A program made the position numbers and the translations under genes. The notes beneath the pieces were generated by a model. The model ran no database searches and was not told the origin of the DNA. It saw only the letters and a list, made by a program, of their open reading frames with translations. A stretch of DNA of 64,000 bases, from positions 15,425,827-15,489,826 of the forward strand of contig CM026551.1 in assembly GCA_015143295.1 (NCBI GenBank). The letters run 5' to 3'. The DNA comes from Tetracentron sinense. Taxonomy: Eukaryota; Streptophyta; Magnoliopsida; Trochodendrales; Trochodendraceae. Of this stretch, positions 46,741 to 56,873 are shown piece after piece. The first letter of the stretch is position 1. Every line of letters begins with the position of its first letter.

Positions 46741-47920
46741 TCTTGTCTTGTGTGAATCATAGTATTATACTTGCTTAAACTTGCTTGTTCTTGTTCTTGC
46801 TTGAACTCTCTTCTATTCATGCTTGTAAGCCAGGAGTTAAGAGCCTTGATTTGGAAATGGCCATGAAACCATCTTAATATATATATATATATAATGTCAA
46901 AGTCCCCAACCCGTTGAACCAACTCTTTTGTCTGATATTATCATTGTTTTTGATGTTCTTGTTCTTGTCTTGTGTGAATCATGGTATTACACTTGCTTGA
47001 ATTTGCTTATTCTTCTTTTTGCTTGAACTCTCTTCTATACATGCTTGTGAGCCGGCAGCAATGTTTTAAAACGTCAAGGCGTGAGGCGAGGCGTTAGGAC
47101 CTCAAGATGGGTGAGGTGTAAGCCTGAGGCGTGAGGCTTACGCCTCACAAGAAAGCTGTATGCTCTCTCATTTTAACAAACAAAATATAACAAAAATTGT
47201 TAAAAGATTCAAAAAGTTAATAAAAGATTATAGTATATATATAGAGAGAGAGAGATACATACATATATTTTTTTTGTGTGTGCATGTGGGCGCACACGTA
47301 CACGGGAAATACTATATAAATACTTAATTATCAAAAAAATAAATATAAGAAGAGTAAGCAAATGCTATAATTTAGATTTACTTTTTTGTTCCCATATATA
47401 TTGAAAGATGATGTTCAATCATCAATTCATGTGGTAGATTTACAATTTGAGTATAAAATTGCAAAGAAGTCATGAACTACCTTATAGGCCAGTGGTTTCA
47501 AAATTTTGTAATGTCTACTAAGGAAACATTGTGAATTGGATTCAAAAGGTTTTAAAAGCCTAAATACGTTAAACATAACAAATTAGGTGTCAGACATCAT
47601 TTTCAATGTCTTACCTGAAATAAATGAAGTGCTTGAAACAAGTACAAAGAAAAACGACATTTAAGTATCAGTTGTGGTTAGAACCCTACTTTTAGTTAAT
47701 GTATGAGGTGAATGTCATAGACATAAAGCGAGCTCAAGGCGTAAGGCGTGTGTCTCATGTGAGTCTCACACTTTGAGGCTTGAGCTTCATTGGATTAAGC
47801 CTCTTGGTTGAGTCTCAAGGCGTTTTCTTTAAGCCTCGCCCCGAGGCGTAAGCCTCACACGCCTTTTAAAACACTGGCCGGGAGTTAGAGCCTTGACTTA
47901 GAAACGGCCATGAAACCGTC

Positions 47921-47970
<50 letters not shown>

Positions 47971-48030
47971 GTCAAGGTCCCCAACCCCATTGAACTAGCC
48001 TTTGTGTCTGACATTATCATTGTTTTTGAT
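46741..48030. repeat. 222-bp tandem duplication inside the solo LTR
   Basis: Copy 1 (46,741-46,954) and copy 2 (46,963-48,030) both contain TCTTGTCTTGTGTGAATCAT, CTTGAACTCTCTTCTA, a (TA)n run, and TTATCATTGTTTTTGAT. Copy 2 is interrupted by the element at 47,059-47,876; copy 1 is not. The (TA)n in copy 2 (47,924-47,968) is much longer than in copy 1. Confidence 0.9.
47059..47876. mobile_element. Non-autonomous hAT-like element (818 bp)
   Basis: Ends CAATGTTTTAAAACGTCAAG and, inverted, CAGTGTTTTAAAAGGCGTGT. Flanks are GCCGGCAG (47,051-47,058) and GCCGGGAG (47,877-47,884), an 8-bp duplication with one mismatch. Subterminal regions are rich in GAGGCGTGAGGC-type repeats. The uninterrupted tandem copy at 46,829-46,836 (GCCAGGAG) shows the empty site. 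Confidence 0.9.
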
Positions 48031-50426
48031 CCTTAAAAGACTCGAACTAAGATCTTAGACTTATCTTGCATAAACCATTATCATTTCATTTTTAATTCAT
48101 GAAAAACACTTATACCCATGCTTTACTAAAATTTAAATCATGAAATGCATGCATGAATACCATTCATCATTTTTATTAAACACATAATTTATGCATGATC
48201 AAAATAAATCATCTATGAGTTGTAAACATAAGAGCATGCTTGAGGAATTCATATACAATTTCAAAGTAATATTCATGGTTAATTAACATACTCCATAACA
48301 ATTAATAACATGCATGTATTCCAAACATCAAATTCATAATTATATCTATAAAGTAAGTTAGTAGAATGTACTTACTTCAACTAGATCAAATCCCTTTAAT
48401 CTAGTACTTTGGTAATACCTTAGTAGCGAGATTTGGATTTTAGTCCTTTACATAGCTTATGCTCTTAAATGCCTTAATCAAAAACATTATTTTCCATAAT
48501 TCAATATCAATCTCATTATATTTCTTAAATATAATCTAACCTCATTTCATAAACTTTAATTCATAAGAATTCAAACAAGTTTCTAAGTATTATACACATT
48601 ATAATATACAAGCTAAAATTGAGCTTTCAAGTTTAACATAGAATTTCCAGATGTGTGGTGAATCCCCAGTCAAATTACAACTGTACATCGTACATCTATT
48701 TATAACCCAGCTCACGGCTGTAAAAACTATCAAACCCAATCCATGGCTGTAAAACCACCCATTATCTCAAAACTGACACCGGGGATTCCACAAACACATA
48801 CACATCCAATTGAGAAGCTCCTCAATATCATACGAAAACAAAACAGTGTACAATTTTGATCTTCTATCGGTCTTGAAGTTTTAATAAATTCGTTTTATAT
48901 CGAAATCATATGTACCTTATATTTTCTGAAAATAGAAAGGAATGTGATTTTAATAACATTATTTTATATAGTTGTTATACTATATTTATTTGTAACAAAA
49001 TTACCATCAAGTTACACTTAACTGTTTATGATTTCTGAAAAACAGTAAAGACATAGTTTAGTAAATAATTCACTATAAATCCATTTTGATGAATTTTATG
49101 TTCAGACCAATTGGGTTAGAAAGAAGACAGGTATATCTAAAACTTTCATGTTTATAATCATCACAAATTCAAAACAGAACTAGTCGTAATCTATTGAACA
49201 AGTTGGGACTGATGTTCTGGGCTGGCAATACAAACACGGTTTACTAAATAATTTACTATTAATGAGTTTAGTGTAAGAAAAGTTGGGTTGGAAAGGATAT
49301 AGGTAGAGCTAAAACTTTCATGTTTATGAATATTTTTAATTCAGAACAGAAGTGGTTGAAATATGTTACACAAGTGAGGACTAACGTTATGGTCTACCAG
49401 AAAACAAAATTACTTATCCATATTGTAAAAATCATAACTTAATCTAAAAAAATCGTATTAATACAGGATTGCACATTTTGGAAACTAGATTGGATATACT
49501 ATAAGATAAAAATAATTAATTATGACTAAATTAAATCCATAGATTTCGAATTACACTAATAACTTGCAAAACGAGTACAAATGACTGCGAAAGGGTTGCT
49601 GTAAACTCTTACCTAATGAAGGGACATGCCAAGTGGGCAAAATTCTAGCTCTTAGCTTCAAAAACATCTTCTTCATCTTCCCTTGAAGCTGAAATTGAAG
49701 TCCAATGGAGTAAATCCCAATTGATTAGAGAAGAAATTGTTTGCTTCATCGTCATCCCCTTGATTAGCTAAACACCTTTCTCTTCTTGCACTTTGCCCAA
49801 ATCCAACTCTAACCTCTTCAACTATTTTGTTGTAGGTCTCTAATGGAGATTTTGGGTGGGTGAAGAAGATGAAGTGCTGGAAAATATGAACCAACCTTCT
49901 CTTGCATATTCTTTTTTATATGCATGAAGACATGAGTTACATGTGTTGCTCATGTAGGGTGGCTAGGTGTCAAACATCTAGATACCTTATGTGTTGTTCA
50001 TGTAGGATGGCTAGGTGTCATACATCTTATAAGCTATCTTATGTAAGGCATACAAGGAATAAGACTCTAGTGGGCTTGGTTAGGTAAGGCCCAAAAGAAA
50101 ATAACCCTAAGTGCTTGTAAAGCCTATAGACACTTAACCCTAATGGCTTTTAAGACCTATAAAATATAAACCCTAATGTCTTGTGTAGATAAGGCCCTTA
50201 ATCACATAACCCTATTAGATTTCAAGGCCCACAAATATATAACCTTAATAATTTATTTGACCCATAAATACTTATACCCTAATGGGCTATTAAGGCTCAC
50301 AAAGACATATACCTTAATGGGCTATTAAGTATATATATTTATTTTAAACAATTTAATTCTCACAAAATATTGGATCATAACATTCTTCTGACAATTTAAC
50401 TCAAAATATTGGGTCGTCACATTTTC

Positions 50427-50565
50427 GCTATCTAATCGGACAACCTAAGCATTTTTTATTAGGCTGATATTTTGCCACGTACTGGGAAAGAGGGACCTGC
50501 ATCATGGGTTTTTGGTCGCTCAAACACATAGGCAAGCTTGGCTATGTATCACGCTTATGCTACAT
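50427..50565. mobile_element. Foldback MITE, right half
   Basis: Inverted partner of 45,885-46,120, resuming immediately after the solo LTR and its target duplication. Confidence 0.7.
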
Positions 50566-51756
50566 TGTAATTTTATTCTAATGTTGTGTTTGTTCTTTGG
50601 AAGATGAAATGCCATTTTAAATGGAAAAAGATATGCATTCTTTTAGCATTGTTAGATTTTGTTTGGTAACATATTTTTGTATAAAATAAAAACCTCTTTT
50701 GTTCAAAACTGAATTCTCTTTAATAATGATGTTCATCTCTTGGGAATGTTAGATATAAATTAGAATACCATCTATTTCTGTCAAGGAAAAGAAGGGTGGG
50801 TTTTTTCTATTAAGTGAACAAAAGATAGAGAGAGATTTTATTTTTGTTGAATGATATCATTTTGGTAAGTTGTTATGGGTAAGAGGTAAGTATATTTTAT
50901 AGGGCTTTGCCCGACACGGAGAATTTTTTTTTTTTGATAAATGAGTTGTAAAGGATATCGATAATGTGTATTGTATTTCTATATTAATGTTTTGTAAAAT
51001 TTTATAGGTGTTTCAGTAAGGATTAAATTGTACAGACCAAGGATGAAATAGCTTTTATTGATACAAACTATTAACTAATAAAAAGTTGTCCAGGTTTTTA
51101 TTTTTAGCATCTCAGCCCAACGATCAGGCCGAAAAGTTATACAGGTTTAATTCATATAGATCCTGCTGATATTGTCAAAATGCCTTCAAACAGAATATTA
51201 AATTATAATCAATTTGAACAATTATGTCCCATCTCTTAGCAGCAATATTAGACTTTTGTGTTATTTTTTTGTGTTATTAAACGCCATAATCTTAGACCTC
51301 ATGAAGTTCAAGTCTTCTTTCACCGTGCATCTTATGAATTGGTAGCCACATCAGGCTCTATTTATTGGTTGTGGTGTGAGACTCAGCCAATACTGAAACT
51401 GATTTAACTCCCATATGACTCAGTGGATCCTGTAGTACTGTGACTTGTATTACTCTGTGGAGTCATGAGGTATGACTCAGTAACCACTCAAAAGAAGTTG
51501 CATGGGAAGAGTCAAGTGGATTCGGCTAATCCTGATCCAATTTTGCCATCATATAGCTGAAAATAGTAAAACAGGAGAAAATACTTAAAATTGAGGGCAT
51601 TCAAAGATGGGTAATGTCGTCATTAGGTTCTTGCAATGCTGGGTGTTCTTTTGACATGTATCAATGGATGATATGGCCAAGGCTAGAATGGAATTGCTAA
51701 AGAGTCTTGAAGTTCGTGGTGATTTTGATCACCAAGTCATTTTATCTTGGTGTTCT
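50566..51756. other. APC5: APC5 intron sequence, nothing recognised
   Basis: AT-rich DNA with no domain-bearing frame and no clear repeat apart from short T-runs. Confidence 0.4.
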
Positions 51757-51972
51757 ATTCAGGGTGATGTTGAGGAGTTGGGAGTAGCCTCTTTACTTTC
51801 CGCTTAGACCTTTTTTTCGTTTTTGATCTTGCGTTGTTATGGGTATTCTTTGTTGTTTTGTTCTCTTATTTATTTTTGGCTTTTTCTATTGGTTCAAGGT
51901 TTGTGAGCTTTTGCTGTTTGTCTCTTGTTGTTTTCCCCTTCTTTCTTAATGCAATTCTAATTACCGTTCAAA
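51757..51972 (+). repeat. LINE 3' tail, copy 2
   Basis: Same family and orientation as 45,606-45,838; ends about 40 bp before the acceptor of the next APC5 exon. The two copies bracket the whole intron. Confidence 0.7.
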
Positions 51973-52012
51973 AAAGTATTTTATATTTCTCTGTGTTGAA
52001 TCTTTGTTTCAG

Positions 52013-52080
52013 TTACTGGAGATCCGGAAGTCGTGTTGGACCCTCTAAGGCAAGCTTCTGAAGAACTTAAAGTTTTAGAG
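52013..52080 (+). CDS. APC5: APC5 penultimate exon
   Basis: Acceptor CTTTGTTTCAG, donor GTGAGT. Encodes TGDPEVVLDPLRQASEELK then VLE. 68 bp, phase 1 to phase 0, consistent with the exon ending at 45,598. Confidence 0.85.
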
Positions 52081-52210
52081 GTGAGTAAATTTATTGAGTT
52101 TGGATATGCAGATGTTCGTAACTTAGATATGTATGTATTAGCCAAAGATGGTGCATAGCTCCCTGCTTATATTTGAACCGTGTGGGTAATGGTACCATAA
52201 ATGTGATGAT

Positions 52211-53190
52211 CATAGTTTAAAATATTGGTATCGGGTGTCGTATCGGTAAGTCCAAAACAAGATACATATCGACATATCGGATAGATATGCCGGAAAAAAT
52301 CAGGATATGCTAAGAAATGCTTGGATACGCAAGGAAAAACTTGGATACCTTACATAAAACTTCTTTTAATAATAATATAAGCTATTAACAAACTAAATAA
52401 AGGTCTTCAACTATGTTTATAACCAGATATATGAGAGTTAAAAATTTAATAAGTTAAAAAAGGCGTGTGTGCTGTGCTGATAAAAAGATATGAAAATACA
52501 AACCATAGTCACTTAACTAAGTATTAGAAAACAATCTAGATATTAAGACCTTACATTGAATGAGTTAAATAAGAATGTATTGAATTACAACCATATATTT
52601 TAGCTTAATATATGTCTTTTTATGTTGAATTGTTACACTGTTAGTTGACTTTTTGACCCTGTAGATGAAAATATTTTTTAAGACTAAAAGATGACTTTTT
52701 TTTGCCAAATTTTTGGGTTTTGGTAATTTTTGATATAATAGAATTTGAGAAATTTTTATATTTGAGAAATACCTTATCATTTGAAAGTTGAAATTTTGAC
52801 ACAATTTTTAAAATGTGCTAAAAAAGTGGATTTTGTTCTTGAACTAGAAAATTGACTTTTTATTGTTCAGGAATTTGGATCATGATCATTTTTATTGAAT
52901 TCAAATGGGGGATAACCTCATTTGCATATTATTATCTTAAGTAAATAAAAGTAATATTAATTTAAAATCATTTACTTGAACAATATTTTATATAAATAAG
53001 TTATGTGTATTGAGTATGTATTGTGGATCCTAGTGTAAATAGAAGGAGAGAAACAAATTAATTGAAAAATCTTTCATATCGGGCTTTTATCGGTCTCGTA
53101 TGGTAAAGTTTTATTTTCAGCGTACCAGTGTATCGGGTAGTTCCAAACATGATACGTATCAATCGATACCAATCGATATTTTAAACCATG
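52211..53190. mobile_element. Complete non-autonomous hAT-like element (980 bp), GTATCG family
   Basis: Ends CATAGTTTAAAATATTGG and, inverted, CATGGTTTAAAATATCGATT. The 8-bp repeat GTGATGAT is present at 52,203-52,210 and 53,191-53,198. Subterminal DNA is rich in GTATCG/CGATAC. No coding capacity. In the last APC5 intron. Confidence 0.9.
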
Positions 53191-53739
53191 GTGATGATTA
53201 GGTCCCAAAGCTTATGGACGTCAGTTAAATCCGTAGTGGCCATCTGAATCTAATAAAAGGCTAAGAATCCCTTGTACTAGCCCTTGGCAAAAATTTACAC
53301 CTTTTGGAACATTCTATTCATCCATTAAATGCTTAGATACCAGCGTGAGAAGCGAAAACAAGAAGCAAGTCGATAGCGAGAAATGTGGCTCAAAAAAATG
53401 CTTAGGAAGCGAAAAGCGACACATGAGATATAGGTGCCTCATTCCCATTATATTAGTTTTGGCAGCCATATCTTAAATTTTATCTAAGATGATAATTTGT
53501 GAAGTAGGTGCCTTAGGTATCAATCCAATATTACTTGCTTAAGATCTATACCATTGGCTGTAGATTTGGGTTTATCTCATCACTTATTAACTTTTCACAT
53601 ACGTATTTCCCTTTGAACACTCAATGCGATGTGAGAGCTTCTTGGAAAGCAAGCAGCTCACCATGTACATAGCTTCCCTACAACTATGATTAAATGCATA
53701 TTTTATTCCATACATGTTGTGCAGGAGTTTGGGATGTTG

Positions 53740-53890
53740 ATAGAGGAGGTTACACGCCTGGGTTTGTCCCAGTGGTAGTGTATCTCCCTTTGGGGAGGAA
53801 AGACTCGTGTTCGAGTCCTGGTGTGGCCGTTGAGCGCCCACCCTTGAGTTCTAACCACCTAACCACCCTTGAGTTCTTTTTGAATTAACA
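53740..53890 (+). mobile_element. tRNA-derived SINE
   Basis: An internal pol III promoter is visible: an A-box-like TTGTCCCAGTGGTA at 53,764-53,777 and a B box GTTCGAGTCC at 53,809-53,818, about 35 bp apart. A T-rich tail ends near 53,885. In the last APC5 intron, same orientation as the gene. Confidence 0.7.
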
Positions 53891-54956
53891 ACCCAAAATT
53901 TGAACCATTCAAATTTGACCTTGTAGGTCTTTCTGTTGATTCTTTTGGACTGTTGAAAAAGTTCAACGTCAGTCTTGATCTTTCGGTGTTGATCTTTCAT
54001 ATGATTAGAATAGTAACTCCGCTAGTGTTGATCTCCTGGTCCTGCTGGTCTCAAGACTGGATGAAGGTTTGAGTCAGGTTGGCAGCTGGCATAAAACCTT
54101 CACCAAATCTCTTCATGGAACCTGATTCACTGTTTCAATAGTGGAATGGTGTTATACAGGAGTCATTTGGCTGACCTTAAATGGTTGAATTAGAGCTTGG
54201 ATAATGGTGATAAGGCAAATAGGTAGAATCAAGCAGGAGATCTTTTTAGTATTTTATCGATCATACTATCTTTTGAGGGCGTCCCTTATCATTTTGATGT
54301 TTCGCTGGTTCGGATCAATGACCAACGTATAGCATCCACATTACTGTTCTTTGACTGCTTAAAATGAAATGTCTCATAAATGATTCGAAGCATGAAGTCT
54401 CTTTGAACAATGGAACTTCTTACCTGCCCAAATTAAAGGATAACCTACTTTAGACACTTTGGGTCAAGAATCTCGTGTCAAATTCGCATCTTCGTGCTTG
54501 TGTATAGCATCGAAAACCTTTGCCTTTGTACAAATGGCATGAATAAAGAATAAAAGAGCTAGCTTAATTCACACCGATTAAAAAAAAAAAAAAAAAAAGT
54601 AGCCTGATTCACCACTTATCCCATCCATGTCTCTTATGTCAGTGATACCAAATCAGAATACCCAACCAGTGACTTCCTCTGTTTCTCAAAATAAATTGCT
54701 CTAACCATTCAAGTAGAAATAATTTGATTTTAGAGCTAGGATATCTTGATGGAACACAGTGGTGGTCCCTGACCCCCCCCCCCCCCCCCCCCCCCTTCTC
54801 CCATGCCCACCACGAGTATCTTGGATTTGTGCTTACCTTGCATTTTCTCCAAACATCGAGTTTTTTTCCTTTGTTACCTATATAATTGGATGTTGAAATG
54901 CTATTCTTTACTGTTAATGATGTTCATTGACGGGATGACAAAGGTGATGGATGCAG
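53891..54956. other. APC5: Rest of the last APC5 intron
   Basis: Holds a run of 23 C at 54,773-54,795 and an A run near 54,580. No gene recognised. Confidence 0.45.
54773..54795. repeat. C23 homopolymer
   Basis: Twenty-three consecutive C residues. Confidence 0.95.
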
Positions 54957-55118
54957 TATCATGAATTGGCGGCCGAAGCTTTCTACTTGATGGCCATTGT
55001 CTTTGACAGGCTCGGACAGCTAGAGGAAAGGGAAGTAGCCGCGGCTATATTCAAGAAATATGTAATTGCTCTTGAACATCCGGAGGATGAGGAAGACCCA
55101 ATCCTGAATGGAATATAA
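54957..55118 (+). CDS. APC5: APC5 last exon
   Basis: Acceptor GATGCAG. Encodes YHELAAEAFYLMAIVFDRLG then QLEERE and ends EHPEDEEDPILNGI with TAA at 55,116-55,118. 162 bp, in phase with the preceding exon; conserved C-terminus of plant APC5. Confidence 0.9.
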   Translation, partial: YHELAAEAFYLMAIVFDRLGQLEEREVAAAIFKKYVIALEHPEDEEDPILNGI

Positions 55119-56870
55119 AGAATCCAGAGGCCCAGACATGATCATTCGTGTACGCAGGCAAATCTAAACTCCACATGGTTCCTGGGAGTATATACAATAT
55201 TCGAAGTGAAGGCATGCCCATTTGGATTAACTGTTGAGCTTACCAAATATGTGGATGAACAGTCCTTGAAATTTGAAACTGGTCGCAAAAAGCTGTAAAC
55301 TTTTGTAAAAGTACAGGCCAATGTCATTGAAAAATAAGATTGTAAAATTCCTTTTCTTTTGGATGGTTTATTTAGCATTGTAAAATGAGGATTGAACCTA
55401 TTAAGTATTTAATGAGAAAATTTATGGTTATTGGCAGTTTTCAGGTCCCATTAGATTCTAGAGAATTATTAGACTCAGTTATGTGATGATTCATTTTATG
55501 GGGAAGGTTTTTCAATTTTGCTTGGGGTGCAATTAACCGCAATAGCTGTGTTTCCATTGATGACCAAAGTGAATGTAGCCTGAAACACTTTCTTGGTTGC
55601 TGATCCAAAAAGTTGAATACGAAGTTCTTATGAAACCCAACTATTTTGATTACGATTCTTAGTGATGCCAAATTGATTATTACTATTATTATTTTGGATT
55701 CATGATTTATTTAGATAGTTATCTGTCCTGTAATTAGGAATTGAATGTAGGCTTTGCTGTTTGCAGAATTATGCTAATTCCCCCTAGTTTTGTTTTGTTT
55801 TTTTTTGGTTGACAGGGAAGAGGTATCCCAACCTTTGGCCAGACTATTCCACTGGTGCTCGGCCAACTGGCCCAACAAGTGGGTGATGCCCCTTGGTTAA
55901 AAAATATTTAACCCTTGGGTGCACAAATTTTAACATTTTGGTTTTTAGAAAAAAATATACATTAAAACATATTTAACTCTATTTAAGAATTTTTAACTTT
56001 GTGAGGTTACTATTTCATTTTTTAAACACAAAAGTTATATTATTGAACCCAAGGTTGGTGAATTGTAACCACAGTTAATAAGGATTTTAAGGGACACTTG
56101 TTGACCTGTGGGTATAGTTGAACTCGGGGAGAGTTCAATCGCAATGGGCTGTGATTAGGTCTCTACTACAAACTGTAACGGAAACCAACTCCTTTCTATG
56201 CAAGCTGCATCAATCGATCCAGTCTTCACTGGGTTTGACAAGTTCTGCAAGCAGTTGTACACTTCTGCTCCTATTAAAGCTACAGACAGTGCCTCGTAGT
56301 CCTCGCGTCTTGAAACAATCCACCTTAGTTTCAAATTGTGAGCAGAGCTGCTAAAGTTAAAAAGAATCTGAGCTACTCCAGATTGACAGAAAACAAAAAA
56401 GCTTCTTCTAAAGCATGTGCTCAAAACCTGCGAGGGCCAATTCTCATGGCAAAGTCAAGATTCTATATACTACCATCTGATCTGACAAAAGTTCAAAAGA
56501 ATCTGAGCAAATTCCATATTCTATATACTTACATTCCCTTCAACAGTTCAAAAGAATCTGGTTAAACAACCTGCTGTGTTCCAGAAATGGTGGGCTTTTA
56601 TTCAAGCGATTGTCGAGGAGCCAAAGTAATTGTGCATTCTACCTTGTTAAATCCTTGCTGTTCAGCTGGGGGGGTTAATTCCTTGAATGAGGAATGCAAC
56701 TTCATACCTGTTTATTACATCTTTCACTAAGAACCCTGTCTTGCAATCCTTCTCTTTGAAAGAATTGAGTTGGAAACCCCAAACATAAGAAAAGAGAACC
56801 AATTTGCTTATGCTATGAGAAAACTACCTATATACACCTCCAAATTATCACTCCTGCTCTGTCGCCGTGG
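55119..56870. other. Intergenic region between converging APC5 and WAV3-like genes
   Basis: Contains APC5 3' flank, a dispersed-repeat fragment at about 56,040-56,110 (CCAAGGTTGGTGAATTG, AACCACAGTTAA), and a GC-richer stretch at 56,150-56,360 with short open frames of unknown nature. TTTATT at about 56,711 would be an AATAAA on the minus strand for the WAV3-like transcript. Confidence 0.45.
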
Positions 56871-56873
56871 CCC

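Larger units (their letters stand above)
46121..50421 (+). mobile_element. Solo LTR of a giant-LTR gypsy-type element, 4,301 bp
   Basis: Begins TGTCATGCCCCAAAATACCC and ends GGGTCGTCACA, the TG...CA pair of an LTR, with TGTCAYGCCCC a common start in plant gypsy LTRs. It is flanked by the 5-bp direct repeat TTTTC at 46,116-46,120 and 50,422-50,426, as for LTR retrotransposon integration. No internal coding domains, no primer-binding site, and no second LTR were seen, so it is best explained as a solo LTR left by recombination. A size above 4 kb points to an Ogre-like or other large-LTR family. It contains a 222-bp tandem duplication and a hAT-like element. Confidence 0.75.
32644..55118 (+). 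pseudogene. APC5: Anaphase-promoting complex subunit 5 gene, middle deleted
   Basis: APC5 is a TPR-containing scaffold subunit of the APC/C ubiquitin ligase that drives mitotic exit. Eight coding exons are recognised from conserved plant APC5 peptides: 32,644-32,814; 35,267-35,426; 35,562-35,683; 39,400-39,619; 44,749-44,847; 45,334-45,598; 52,013-52,080; 54,957-55,118. All borders are GT-AG and phases agree within each block. Two facts argue for a pseudogene: an in-frame TAA at 39,433-39,435 in exon 4, and absence, between 39.6 and 44.7 kb, of the exons for roughly the middle half of a usual protein of about 900 residues. Introns are swollen by transposons. A functional copy should exist elsewhere. 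An assembly error in the middle is the main alternative. Confidence 0.8.

Noticed and set aside
53740-53890. tRNA gene
   Set aside because: A and B boxes are present but no cloverleaf or anticodon arm could be folded; a SINE fits better.
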